A stretch of 64,000 nucleotides of DNA. Origin: Oscillospiraceae bacterium. Lineage in GTDB: Bacteria; Bacillota; Clostridia; Oscillospirales; Acutalibacteraceae. Shown piece by piece: positions 1-6,550 of the stretch. The translations under genes and the position numbers were made by a program. The stretch covers positions 1-64,000 of the forward strand of contig SVOT01000004.1 of NCBI GenBank assembly GCA_015066225.1, read 5' to 3'. The notes beneath the pieces are model-generated. The model saw only the letters and a program-made list of their open reading frames with translations, did no database searches and was not told the origin of the DNA. Every line of letters begins with the position of its first letter. Within the stretch, counting starts at the first letter, position 1.

Positions 1-2
1 GT

Positions 3-662
3 TATCGAAGAGTACATATATGGCTTGAAAGACAAGGAATACACCATAATCCCAAAACAATATTAAGGGTGATGCAGAAATACAATCTGTTATCAGAGGT
101 AAGAAGAAAGAAATATCACAATTATGGTGGATGTATTCATCGTTACGACAACTTGTTAAATAGAGATTTCAAAGCAGATAAACCTAATCAAAAATGGGTA
201 ACAGATATTTCTTACATAAAAACAGGACAAGGAACATTGTATCTTTCTGTAATCAGAGATTTGTACGATAACAGTATAGTTGCATACAAGACCGGAACAG
301 AACAAAACATAAATCTTGTATTAAGTACCATCAGAGCAGCTAAGAGAAAAGAAAAAGTCACTGCAGAGCTGCAACTCCACAGTGACCAAGGGTTTCAATA
401 TACATCCCAAGCATATTTTAACCTAACACAATCTTACGGCATAACGCCCTCAATGTCAAGACGTGGAAATCCGTATGATAATGCTATGGCTGAAAATTTC
501 TTTTCGATTCTTAAAACAGAATGTATTTATCGGACAAAGTTGCGAACCTATGAGGAGGCTCGCCTCCTCATAGGTCAATACATCCATTTCTACAACAATG
601 AAAGAATTCAACTAAAAACAAAACTGACTCCGCTTGAAAAACGAAATCAGTTTGTTGCTTAA
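3..662 (+). CDS. IS3-family transposase (OrfB), 5'-truncated by window edge
   Basis: DDE integrase-type transposase of an IS3/IS150-like element. The reading frame is open to the first bases of the window, so the true start lies outside. The first residues (YRRVHIWLERQGI) match the HTH_21 region that precedes the catalytic core. Core motifs follow: DISYIKT near the first catalytic Asp, HSDQGFQYTS with the second Asp, then RRGNPYDNAMAENFFSILKTE with the catalytic Glu and the usual C-terminal YNNERIQ. About 219 residues are visible, against roughly 270-290 for the family, so perhaps 60 are missing upstream. A right-end inverted repeat follows. It looks intact and probably mobile, but OrfA and the left end cannot be checked. 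Confidence 0.93.
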   Translation, partial: YRRVHIWLERQGIHHNPKTILRVMQKYNLLSEVRRKKYHNYGGCIHRYDNLLNRDFKADKPNQKWVTDISYIKTGQGTLYLSVIRDLYDNSIVAYKTGTEQNINLVLSTIRAAKRKEKVTAELQLHSDQGFQYTSQAYFNLTQSYGITPSMSRRGNPYDNAMAENFFSILKTECIYRTKLRTYEEARLLIGQYIHFYNNERIQLKTKLTPLEKRNQFVA

Positions 663-695
663 AATTTAATTTTATCTACCGTAAAGGTCTCTTTT

Positions 696-725
696 TGTAC
701 TGTCCGCACAATTTGGGGCAGTTCA
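696..725 (+). repeat. Right terminal inverted repeat of the IS3-family element
   Basis: About 34 bases after the transposase stop the sequence reads TGTCCGCACAATTTGGGGCA and ends in GTTCA. This is the usual IS3/IS150-type right end terminating in TCA. The element boundary is placed at 725; the left end is outside the window, so the target duplication cannot be verified. Confidence 0.75.
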
Positions 726-785
726 AAGCCTATAAAAGTCCTATTTTTAATAAAAATCGAATTTTTTTGGTTTTGTGCTACGAAC

Positions 786-830
786 AAACCTCGCCACTCG
801 ACGTACCTTTGTACGCCTTCGGGCAAACAA
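786..830. repeat. Intergenic hairpin repeat, copy 1
   Basis: A stem CGTAC-cttt-GTACG (802-815) lies in the 663-935 intergenic region. Its flanks (ACCTCGC before, CTTCGGGC after) resemble another intergenic hairpin at 54465-54500. The rest of this gap is AT-rich with no convincing gene. Confidence 0.4.
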
Positions 831-896
831 AAACAAGTCTGAAGCCTTGTTTTTGCTCGGTTTGTTCATTTTGCATCTTTTTTCCTAACCGCTAAA

Positions 897-931
897 AAGG
901 AACTGTAAAAACAAATTTTTTACAGCTCCTT
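897..931 (-). terminator. Rho-independent terminator of the phosphoesterase operon
   Basis: Two 15-nt arms (897-911 and 917-931) pair fully on the minus strand when one G-U pair is allowed, with a U-rich 3' side. It lies just after the stop of the 936-2009 gene. Confidence 0.8.
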
Positions 932-935
932 ATTT

Positions 936-2009
936 TTAAAATTTTGTATCGGTAATTCGGGGAATCTCAATGGATTCTGTATATAATTTTCTCGGCTCAT
1001 TTTCATCAAGCACAATAAGTCTGCCGCCGTGCTCCATACCATATGTGAAATAACCGGCACCAAGTGTCTGATAAAGGTCAATTCCGTCAACGTTCATTTT
1101 AAAATCATTGACGTGGTCGTGGCCGAAAAATGCGGCGAAAATGTCACCCGTTTCTTTCCAGCTTGCAAACTGCCGGGTATAATCCTGTTCCATATTCGGA
1201 GGACACGGCACTTCCCTAACCCTGCCTTCCAATATTTCGTTTGAAAGATAAAAATATTTTCCGTCACGCTCGAAGGTATATTCATCATCTGCAGTAACTT
1301 CCCTAAAGCCTTTAAGCTCTTCCTGAACGGGGATATGCTGAAAAAGTATAGCCGGAAGAGGCTCCCCGCCATTGGCTTTTCTGAGTTCTGCCGCTCTTTT
1401 TTCATACCACGCAATCTGATCCTCGTGAACGTGGTCGTAGCCGGTTTCGCCGTTTTCCTTAGGCTCATAATCGTTGGAATCCATAAGCCAAATTGCAAAA
1501 GCATCCTTTTCGCCGTCACTGCTTTTGATTGTTACGCAACAGTTACCGCAACCGTAAACATCCGCATCATTAAGATTTGAACGGCAATTTGCATATTCCA
1601 TATACTGCATCATCTGAAACTCGGTATGGAAGCCACACTCACCGTCGTGATTGCCGAAAACAACACAAAGAGGGATATTCCTCTTTCTTATAGGCTCAGT
1701 AATTTTCCGGATTGTACTCTGAATAAGGTCGTATGTAAATTCCTCCCAATAACCGCTGACGTTGTCTCCACCGAAAACAACAAGGTCGGGATTAGTCTTT
1801 GCCACAAGGCTTTCAATAACGTTGAGTGTTTCTTTATCTTTGTTATCGGGAATTTCACGAATTTCGTCATCATCCATTATTGGCTCAACGTCGTGAATAT
1901 CGGTAATGTGCAATATTTTGAATTTACCGTCTGCACCGAATTTTAACGGTGCAGGCATTTCTCTTTTAAATTTGTACGTTTTCCATTTTTTGGGGTAACC
2001 CATTGCCAT
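936..2009 (-). CDS. Calcineurin-like metallophosphoesterase
   Basis: Predicted cytoplasmic dinuclear-metal phosphoesterase of 357 aa. No signal peptide is seen. The metallophosphatase motifs occur in order: TDIHD (about residue 36), GGDN (about 80), FGNHDGE (about 119), FQHIP (about 225) and FGHDHVND (about 295). The N-terminus reads like the YkuE/Icc-type purple-phosphatase branch, but the substrate cannot be inferred. An AGAGG Shine-Dalgarno precedes the ATG. It starts 19 bases after the stop of the M29 aminopeptidase, so the two are probably co-transcribed. A second, more distant phosphoesterase with the same HDHVND ending lies at 48120-49289. Confidence 0.88.
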   Translation of the reverse strand: MAMGYPKKWKTYKFKREMPAPLKFGADGKFKILHITDIHDVEPIMDDDEIREIPDNKDKETLNVIESLVAKTNPDLVVFGGDNVSGYWEEFTYDLIQSTIRKITEPIRKRNIPLCVVFGNHDGECGFHTEFQMMQYMEYANCRSNLNDADVYGCGNCCVTIKSSDGEKDAFAIWLMDSNDYEPKENGETGYDHVHEDQIAWYEKRAAELRKANGGEPLPAILFQHIPVQEELKGFREVTADDEYTFERDGKYFYLSNEILEGRVREVPCPPNMEQDYTRQFASWKETGDIFAAFFGHDHVNDFKMNVDGIDLYQTLGAGYFTYGMEHGGRLIVLDENEPRKLYTESIEIPRITDTKF

Positions 2010-2028
2010 AGTTATATACCTCTTTTCT

Positions 2029-3255
2029 TTAAAACGCCCAATTACCCTGACGGAATATGGGGTATGCTTCGCCGTCTTTGTAGCCTGTTATTTCAAGGTC
2101 CGGGGCACCTATCATAAAATCAACGTGAATCATACTGTCGTTCACACCCATAGCCTGACACTCTTCAAGAGATTTCTCCTCAAAACCGTCAATAGTGTCA
2201 CAAAAGCCTCTGCCGAGAGCTACGTGACAGCTTGCGTTTTCATCAAACAGCGTGTTATAGAATAAAATCCCTGTGTCTGCTATCGGGCTGTTATACGGTA
2301 TCAGTGCAAGCTCGCCCAGATATTTTGCACCCTCATCCATAGAGAGCATTTTATCAAGCAAATCCTTGCCCTGCTCCGCCTCCCACTCAACGGCTTTACC
2401 GTCTTTGAAGGTGATTGAAAAATTGTTTATTATCTGCCCTTGATAAGACAGTGGCTTTGTTGAAACAAGCTTACCCTCCGCAAAGCCTTTTTTAGGTGAA
2501 ATAAATACCTCCTCCGTGGGAAGGTTGGGGTTAAAGAAGTTGCCCGAAAGTGTATTTTCACCGCCGCCGCACCAATGGCTTTCGGGTATAAGCGACGCTT
2601 TGAAGTTTGTTCCGTTTGAGCTTTTGTATTCAAGGTAATCAAACTTTTTGCCGTTAAGGTATGCAGTTCTTGATTTCAAATCTGCATTGTGCTTTTCCCA
2701 TTCTTCTTCAGGGTTATTGTCTTTTGAAACATAAACCGTTTTCAAAATAGCATCCCAAAGCATATTGTATGCCTTCGTCTTTGTTTCACCGGGGAAAACC
2801 TTTTTTGCCCACGCATAAGACGGCACTGCCGCAATACACCATTGGTCTTTATTTTCGAGTGCATCGCTGTATTTTTTTGTCACCTTGTAGCGAGCCATCT
2901 GTGATTTCTGCATTTTTTCGCGGTCAACGCCCGCAAGCCCATCCGGATCCTCGCTCTCAATATAAATCCTGCAAGGAATCTCCTCCACCATAAGCTTCAG
3001 ACGTTCCTCCTGCCAGGCGGGAACCTCGCTGAGAGATTTCAATGAACGGTAGCGGTAATTGAGCTTTGTAACCGCCTGAAATCCCCAATCCACCTCAACT
3101 CTTGATGCACCCGCTTTGTAGCATTCGGCAACAAGAATGGTAACAAACTCGTGCTGGTCTGCCTCGCAATAAATCCTTACGGGCTGACCTTTTTTTATGT
3201 TAGCGCCCACCCTTGCAATAAGGCGTGCGTATTTTTTCTGCATAGTTTTGGTCAC
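2029..3255 (-). CDS. M29-family metalloaminopeptidase (AmpS/PepS-like)
   Basis: Predicted cytoplasmic aminopeptidase (408 aa) that releases N-terminal amino acids from peptides, using metal ions held by conserved Glu, His and Asp residues. Recognisable family stretches include the N-terminal ARLIARVGANIKKGQPV, a central FIS.KKGFAEGKLVSTKPLSY segment, the LGELALIP.NSPI block and the C-terminal DSMIHVDFMIGAPDLEI. Length matches the family. The start is GTG, not the ATG 12 bases later, because GGAGG sits about 7 bases upstream of the GTG. It is the first gene of a two-gene unit with the metallophosphoesterase. Confidence 0.92.
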   Translation of the reverse strand: MTKTMQKKYARLIARVGANIKKGQPVRIYCEADQHEFVTILVAECYKAGASRVEVDWGFQAVTKLNYRYRSLKSLSEVPAWQEERLKLMVEEIPCRIYIESEDPDGLAGVDREKMQKSQMARYKVTKKYSDALENKDQWCIAAVPSYAWAKKVFPGETKTKAYNMLWDAILKTVYVSKDNNPEEEWEKHNADLKSRTAYLNGKKFDYLEYKSSNGTNFKASLIPESHWCGGGENTLSGNFFNPNLPTEEVFISPKKGFAEGKLVSTKPLSYQGQIINNFSITFKDGKAVEWEAEQGKDLLDKMLSMDEGAKYLGELALIPYNSPIADTGILFYNTLFDENASCHVALGRGFCDTIDGFEEKSLEECQAMGVNDSMIHVDFMIGAPDLEITGYKDGEAYPIFRQGNWAF

Positions 3256-3358
3256 AAAATCGCCTCCGCATATAATATTATCACACCGCTCGTGTAATTA
3301 CAACCATAGCCGAAAAAATTTGAACTCCGTGCGCCGAAAATTCAATATAATTAAACCA

Positions 3359-3394
3359 AAAGGAGAAACTACTCAAACCGAGCGTTTCTCCTTT
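3359..3394 (-). terminator. Terminator downstream of the spore protein gene
   Basis: Perfect 11-bp arms AAAGGAGAAAC (3359-3369) and GTTTCTCCTTT (3384-3394) with a 14-nt loop, followed on the minus strand by a short U-rich run. Confidence 0.65.
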
Positions 3395-3425
3395 CAGCGA
3401 CTTAGTAGTCATTTTCGGACTTTAC

Positions 3426-3632
3426 TTATCTGTTGCCTTCTTCGTAAGCCTGAATCATCTTTTTAACCATCTGGCCGCCGATAGAGCCTGCCTGACGAGA
3501 TGTGAGGTCGCCGTTATAGCCCTGCTTGAGATCAACGCCAACTTCCTGAGCAGCCTCCATCTTTACCTGGTTAAGGATCTGCTTTGCATTTGCCTTTGTA
3601 TCTGCGGGCATACCGCTGTTTTTTGATGCCAT
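3426..3632 (-). CDS. Small acid-soluble spore protein, alpha/beta type
   Basis: DNA-binding protein that coats and protects spore DNA and is degraded at germination. The hallmark second half is present: KMEAAQEVGVDL (the germination-protease region) and SRQAGSIGGQMVKKMI, which matches the family TARxNGSVGGEMVKR signature. The start is set at 3632 (68 aa): AAGGAG lies about 9 bases upstream, the size fits the family, and an upstream ATG at 3671 has no ribosome site and lies at or before the expected transcription start. A forespore-type promoter candidate lies upstream. This gene is the clearest evidence that the organism forms spores. Confidence 0.93.
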   Translation of the reverse strand: MASKNSGMPADTKANAKQILNQVKMEAAQEVGVDLKQGYNGDLTSRQAGSIGGQMVKKMIQAYEEGNR

Positions 3633-3675
3633 TTCATTCCACTCCTTCGCTGTGTTTTCTTGCGTTTGCATTCAT

Positions 3676-3706
3676 TATTATGAGTTTAATTTCGAATAAT
3701 ATTTCA
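3676..3706 (-). promoter_or_regulatory. Candidate forespore (sigma-G-type) promoter of the spore protein gene
   Basis: On the minus strand, TGAAAT, an 18-base spacer and CATAATA resemble the sigma-G pattern (TGHATA, 17-18, CATACTA), with about four of six and six of seven matches. Confidence 0.45.
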
Positions 3707-3726
3707 AGAAAAATTTTACATATTGT

Positions 3727-3755
3727 TTGACAACTTATGCTATGAATGATACACT
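3727..3755 (+). promoter_or_regulatory. Sigma-A-like promoter of the acetyltransferase gene
   Basis: TTGACA, a 17-base spacer, then TACACT, about 27 bases upstream of the start codon. Confidence 0.6.
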
Positions 3756-3782
3756 TGTTTTATAAATGCACGGAGGTTTTTT

Positions 3783-4937
3783 ATGGTTACAAGACTTCTT
3801 ACGAAAGACGATATTGACCAGTTTTCACAAGTATCATCAACAGCATATATTCACGATGCCGCTGAAACTGAATTCGATGAAACGAAGGATATCTTCGGCA
3901 CCTTCACCGATGACGGTATTCTGATTTCTCAAATAGAATGCGGCTTCAAAAATAACATTTACGGCAAGAATGTGCTAAAATGTGCCGCAGTCGGCGGTGT
4001 AGCAAGCCGACCGGAGCTTCGAAGGATGGGCGGTGTGCGTGCTACCTTTAAAGCCGTTTTTGAAAATGCTTTAAAGAAAAACTGCGATATCAGTATTCTG
4101 TACCCGTTTTCTGCCGAATATTACCGCAAATTCGGTTATGAAACAATAATGCACTACATCAATGCCGCTTGTTCGTTTAAGTCTTTTGAAAAAATCCCGC
4201 GATTTTTTGATGTAACTCTGGTAACAGACTCTTGTCGTCAAGAAATCACTACCGTTTACAAAAAAGCTGCGCGCACACAAAATATGATGTTTTTACGCGA
4301 AAATGCTGAAACCTTCTGTCTCACACCATACAACTCCATGCAATACGTTTATTTTGTAAACGATGGTGATAATTACGGCTACGTTTTTGTTAAACCGTGC
4401 AGAAAAGAAAAAACAATCCACGTTGATGAAATCGGGTTCTCGTCACCGGCTTCTCTTGTGCAGCTTTTAGGCTTTTTGAGAACATACGACGGAAACTATG
4501 ATACGGTAATTTTTGAAAAATTGCCGCTTTACTCGCCCATTTTCAATTATCTCTCTGACGAAAATAAGTATATCTCGAAAAAAATACTTATAGGTGGCGC
4601 GGCACGTGTTCTGAACATTGAAAGCATTCTTCTCAAAACAGAATACCCGAAAAACCATGGTAAATTCACAGTTAAAATAACCGATACCGAAATATCGGCA
4701 AACAACGGTGTTTTCTTTGTAAAATACGGTGACGGTGAATGCTTCGTAGAAAGAATTAATACTGAGGACTACGATTTGTCACTCGATATTCTCGCCGCTT
4801 CGAAAATTATTCTGGGAAGAGAGGGTGTCAGCACCGAAGAATTGAATTTCATCCCAGGAGTATGTGTAAAAAAGGATTGCGAAGATTTCACCCGTGCATT
4901 CGGGAAACGCTCAACCGTTTTTTACGACGATTTTTAA
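3783..4937 (+). CDS. Eis-like GNAT family N-acetyltransferase
   Basis: Acetyl-CoA-dependent N-acetyltransferase of 384 aa, close to the roughly 400 aa of the Eis family. That family has two GNAT-type folds and a C-terminal sterol-carrier-like domain. The N-terminal GNAT domain (about residues 1-140) shows the acetyl-CoA loop region AVGGVASRPELRRMGGVRATF and the SILYPFSAEYYRKFGYE segment typical of Eis-like proteins. The C-terminal part (about 280-384) fits the SCP2-like domain. Members acetylate amines such as aminoglycosides or lysines; the substrate here is unknown. It has its own promoter and a strong CGGAGG ribosome site, and is a single-gene unit ending at the hairpin at 4949. Confidence 0.82.
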   Translation: MVTRLLTKDDIDQFSQVSSTAYIHDAAETEFDETKDIFGTFTDDGILISQIECGFKNNIYGKNVLKCAAVGGVASRPELRRMGGVRATFKAVFENALKKNCDISILYPFSAEYYRKFGYETIMHYINAACSFKSFEKIPRFFDVTLVTDSCRQEITTVYKKAARTQNMMFLRENAETFCLTPYNSMQYVYFVNDGDNYGYVFVKPCRKEKTIHVDEIGFSSPASLVQLLGFLRTYDGNYDTVIFEKLPLYSPIFNYLSDENKYISKKILIGGAARVLNIESILLKTEYPKNHGKFTVKITDTEISANNGVFFVKYGDGECFVERINTEDYDLSLDILAASKIILGREGVSTEELNFIPGVCVKKDCEDFTRAFGKRSTVFYDDF

Positions 4938-4948
4938 TAAAACCCTTT

Positions 4949-4985
4949 GGTCTATTGTGTTTTTGCACAATAGACCCTTTTTCTT
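4949..4985 (+). terminator. Rho-independent terminator after the acetyltransferase
   Basis: Perfect 11-bp stem (4949-4959 with 4966-4976, GGTCTATTGTG arm) followed by a T-rich run. Confidence 0.85.
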
Positions 4986-5101
4986 TTTGTAAAATTTATA
5001 TGATAAATAGAACTTTTTGCTATTGACATTATTTTTGTTGCGAAGTGCGGATTCCAATGATAATATATAGTAGTATTTAAATATAAAGGTGAGAATTTAT
5101 T

Positions 5102-6415
5102 ATGGTAAAAGTTCTTAAATTCGGCGGCAGCTCCCTTGCAGACGCAGAGCAGTTCAAAAAGGTTGCCGCTATAATCAAAGCAGAGCCCGAGCGCAGATAC
5201 GTTGTTGCTTCTGCACCCGGTAAAAGATTTTCTGAAGACATAAAGGTTACAGATATGCTTTACGATTGCTACAAGCTCGTTAAAGCTAACCAATCTATCG
5301 ATGACGCTTTTGCTCTTATAGAAAACCGATACAACGGCATCATCAACGATTTGGGCATCGAGCTCGATCTTCAGCCCGAATTTGACAGAATCAAAAATGC
5401 CATTGTTCACCACGCAGGTCGCGACTACATCGCAAGCCGTGGCGAATACCTCAACTCAATGGTTCTTGCAAGCTTCATCGGTTACGATTTCATTGATGCA
5501 GAAGAGGGTATTTTCTTTAAAGACAACGGCACCCTCGACACAGAAAAAACAAACGAAGAGCTTTCTGCAATCCTTGAAAACCACACCCATGCCGTTATTC
5601 CCGGCTTCTATGGTGTAATGCCCAACGGCACAATCAAAACATTCTCACGTGGCGGCAGCGATATCACAGGTTCAATCGTTGCAAGAGCTATCAAGGCTGA
5701 TATATACGAAAACTGGACCGACGTTTCAGGTATGCTTATGGCGGACCCCAGATGTGTTAAAGACCCCAAGGTTATTCCCGTTATCACTTACGCAGAGCTT
5801 CGTGAGCTTTCATATATGGGTGCAACCGTTATGCACGAGGACGCTATTTTCCCCGTTCGCGAAATGGGTATCCCGATTAATATCAGAAACACCAACGCCC
5901 CCGAGGATGCCGGCACAATGATTGTTGCATCTGTTGAAAGCAACAAGGTTGACACAATCATCACAGGTGTTGCAGGCAAAACAGGCTTCTCTGTTATTGC
6001 TATTGAAAAAGATATGATGAATTCCGAGGTTGGTTTCGGCAAAAACGTTCTCGAGGTTCTTGAAAACTACAACATCTGCTTCGAGCATCTTCCTTCAGGT
6101 ATTGATACAATGTCGGTTGTTGTTAACGACCACGACTTTCTCCCCCACAGAATCGCCATCGTCAACGACATTATGAAAAGGACAAAGGCTGACGCCGTTA
6201 ACGTTTACGGCGGTATTGCTCTTATCGCAGTTGTCGGCAGAGGTATGACCGGTTCAAAGGGTACTGCAAGCAGGCTTTTCAAGGCTATTGCAGAAGGTGA
6301 CATCAACATCAGAATGATTGACCAGGGCTCCAGTGAGCTCAACATCATTGTTGGTGTTGCAGAAGAAGATTACGTTAAAGCTCTTAACGCAATCTATCAT
6401 GAATTTGTCAAGTAA
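5102..6415 (+). CDS. lysC: Aspartate kinase (monofunctional)
   Basis: Phosphorylates L-aspartate to aspartyl-phosphate, the first step towards lysine, threonine, methionine and diaminopimelate. The N-terminal kinase domain starts with KFGGSSLADAEQF and carries TFSRGGSDITGSIVARA (about residue 182) and ENWTDVSGMLMADPR (about 202). Two ACT-like segments follow (about 295 to the end), with the typical late motif GSSELNIIVGV. The 437-aa length fits. It is a single-gene unit. The 115 bases between the preceding terminator and the start codon are too short for a lysine riboswitch and none is seen. A weak promoter (TTGCGA, 17 bases, TAATAT at 5038-5066) is possible. Assignment as lysC rather than another paralogue is by convention only. 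Confidence 0.93.
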   Translation: MVKVLKFGGSSLADAEQFKKVAAIIKAEPERRYVVASAPGKRFSEDIKVTDMLYDCYKLVKANQSIDDAFALIENRYNGIINDLGIELDLQPEFDRIKNAIVHHAGRDYIASRGEYLNSMVLASFIGYDFIDAEEGIFFKDNGTLDTEKTNEELSAILENHTHAVIPGFYGVMPNGTIKTFSRGGSDITGSIVARAIKADIYENWTDVSGMLMADPRCVKDPKVIPVITYAELRELSYMGATVMHEDAIFPVREMGIPINIRNTNAPEDAGTMIVASVESNKVDTIITGVAGKTGFSVIAIEKDMMNSEVGFGKNVLEVLENYNICFEHLPSGIDTMSVVVNDHDFLPHRIAIVNDIMKRTKADAVNVYGGIALIAVVGRGMTGSKGTASRLFKAIAEGDINIRMIDQGSSELNIIVGVAEEDYVKALNAIYHEFVK

Positions 6416-6435
6416 TTGAATGTTTAATATGAGCT

Positions 6436-6474
6436 AAAGCAAAGCCCGTGGCATTGAGCCGCGGGCTTTGCTTT
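6436..6474 (+). terminator. Terminator after aspartate kinase
   Basis: Thirteen-bp stem AAAGCAAAGCCCG (6436-6448) with its complement at 6462-6474, ending in a T run. Confidence 0.85.
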
Positions 6475-6485
6475 TTAAAAAATAA

Positions 6486-6514
6486 TTGTCAATTATATTA
6501 TTAAGTAGTATAAT
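6486..6514 (+). promoter_or_regulatory. Sigma-A promoter of copA
   Basis: TTGTCA, exactly 17 bases, then a perfect TATAAT, 36 bases before the copA start. Confidence 0.75.
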
Positions 6515-6518
6515 AATT

Positions 6519-6531
6519 TTACAGCTTGTAA
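6519..6531. promoter_or_regulatory. Candidate copper-repressor operator
   Basis: Inverted repeat TTACA-gct-TGTAA placed at the expected transcription start of copA. It resembles the CopY box TACAnnTGTA but with a three-base instead of two-base centre, so assignment is tentative. Confidence 0.35.
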
Positions 6532-6550
6532 ATGCAAAAGAGGTGTAGCA

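Noticed and set aside
695-895. 66-codon plus-strand frame after the IS element
   Set aside because: It starts in the IS inverted repeat and runs through a hairpin repeat; no coding signature.
4986-5101. Lysine riboswitch upstream of aspartate kinase
   Set aside because: Only about 115 bases are available after the preceding terminator and no lysine-riboswitch core is seen.
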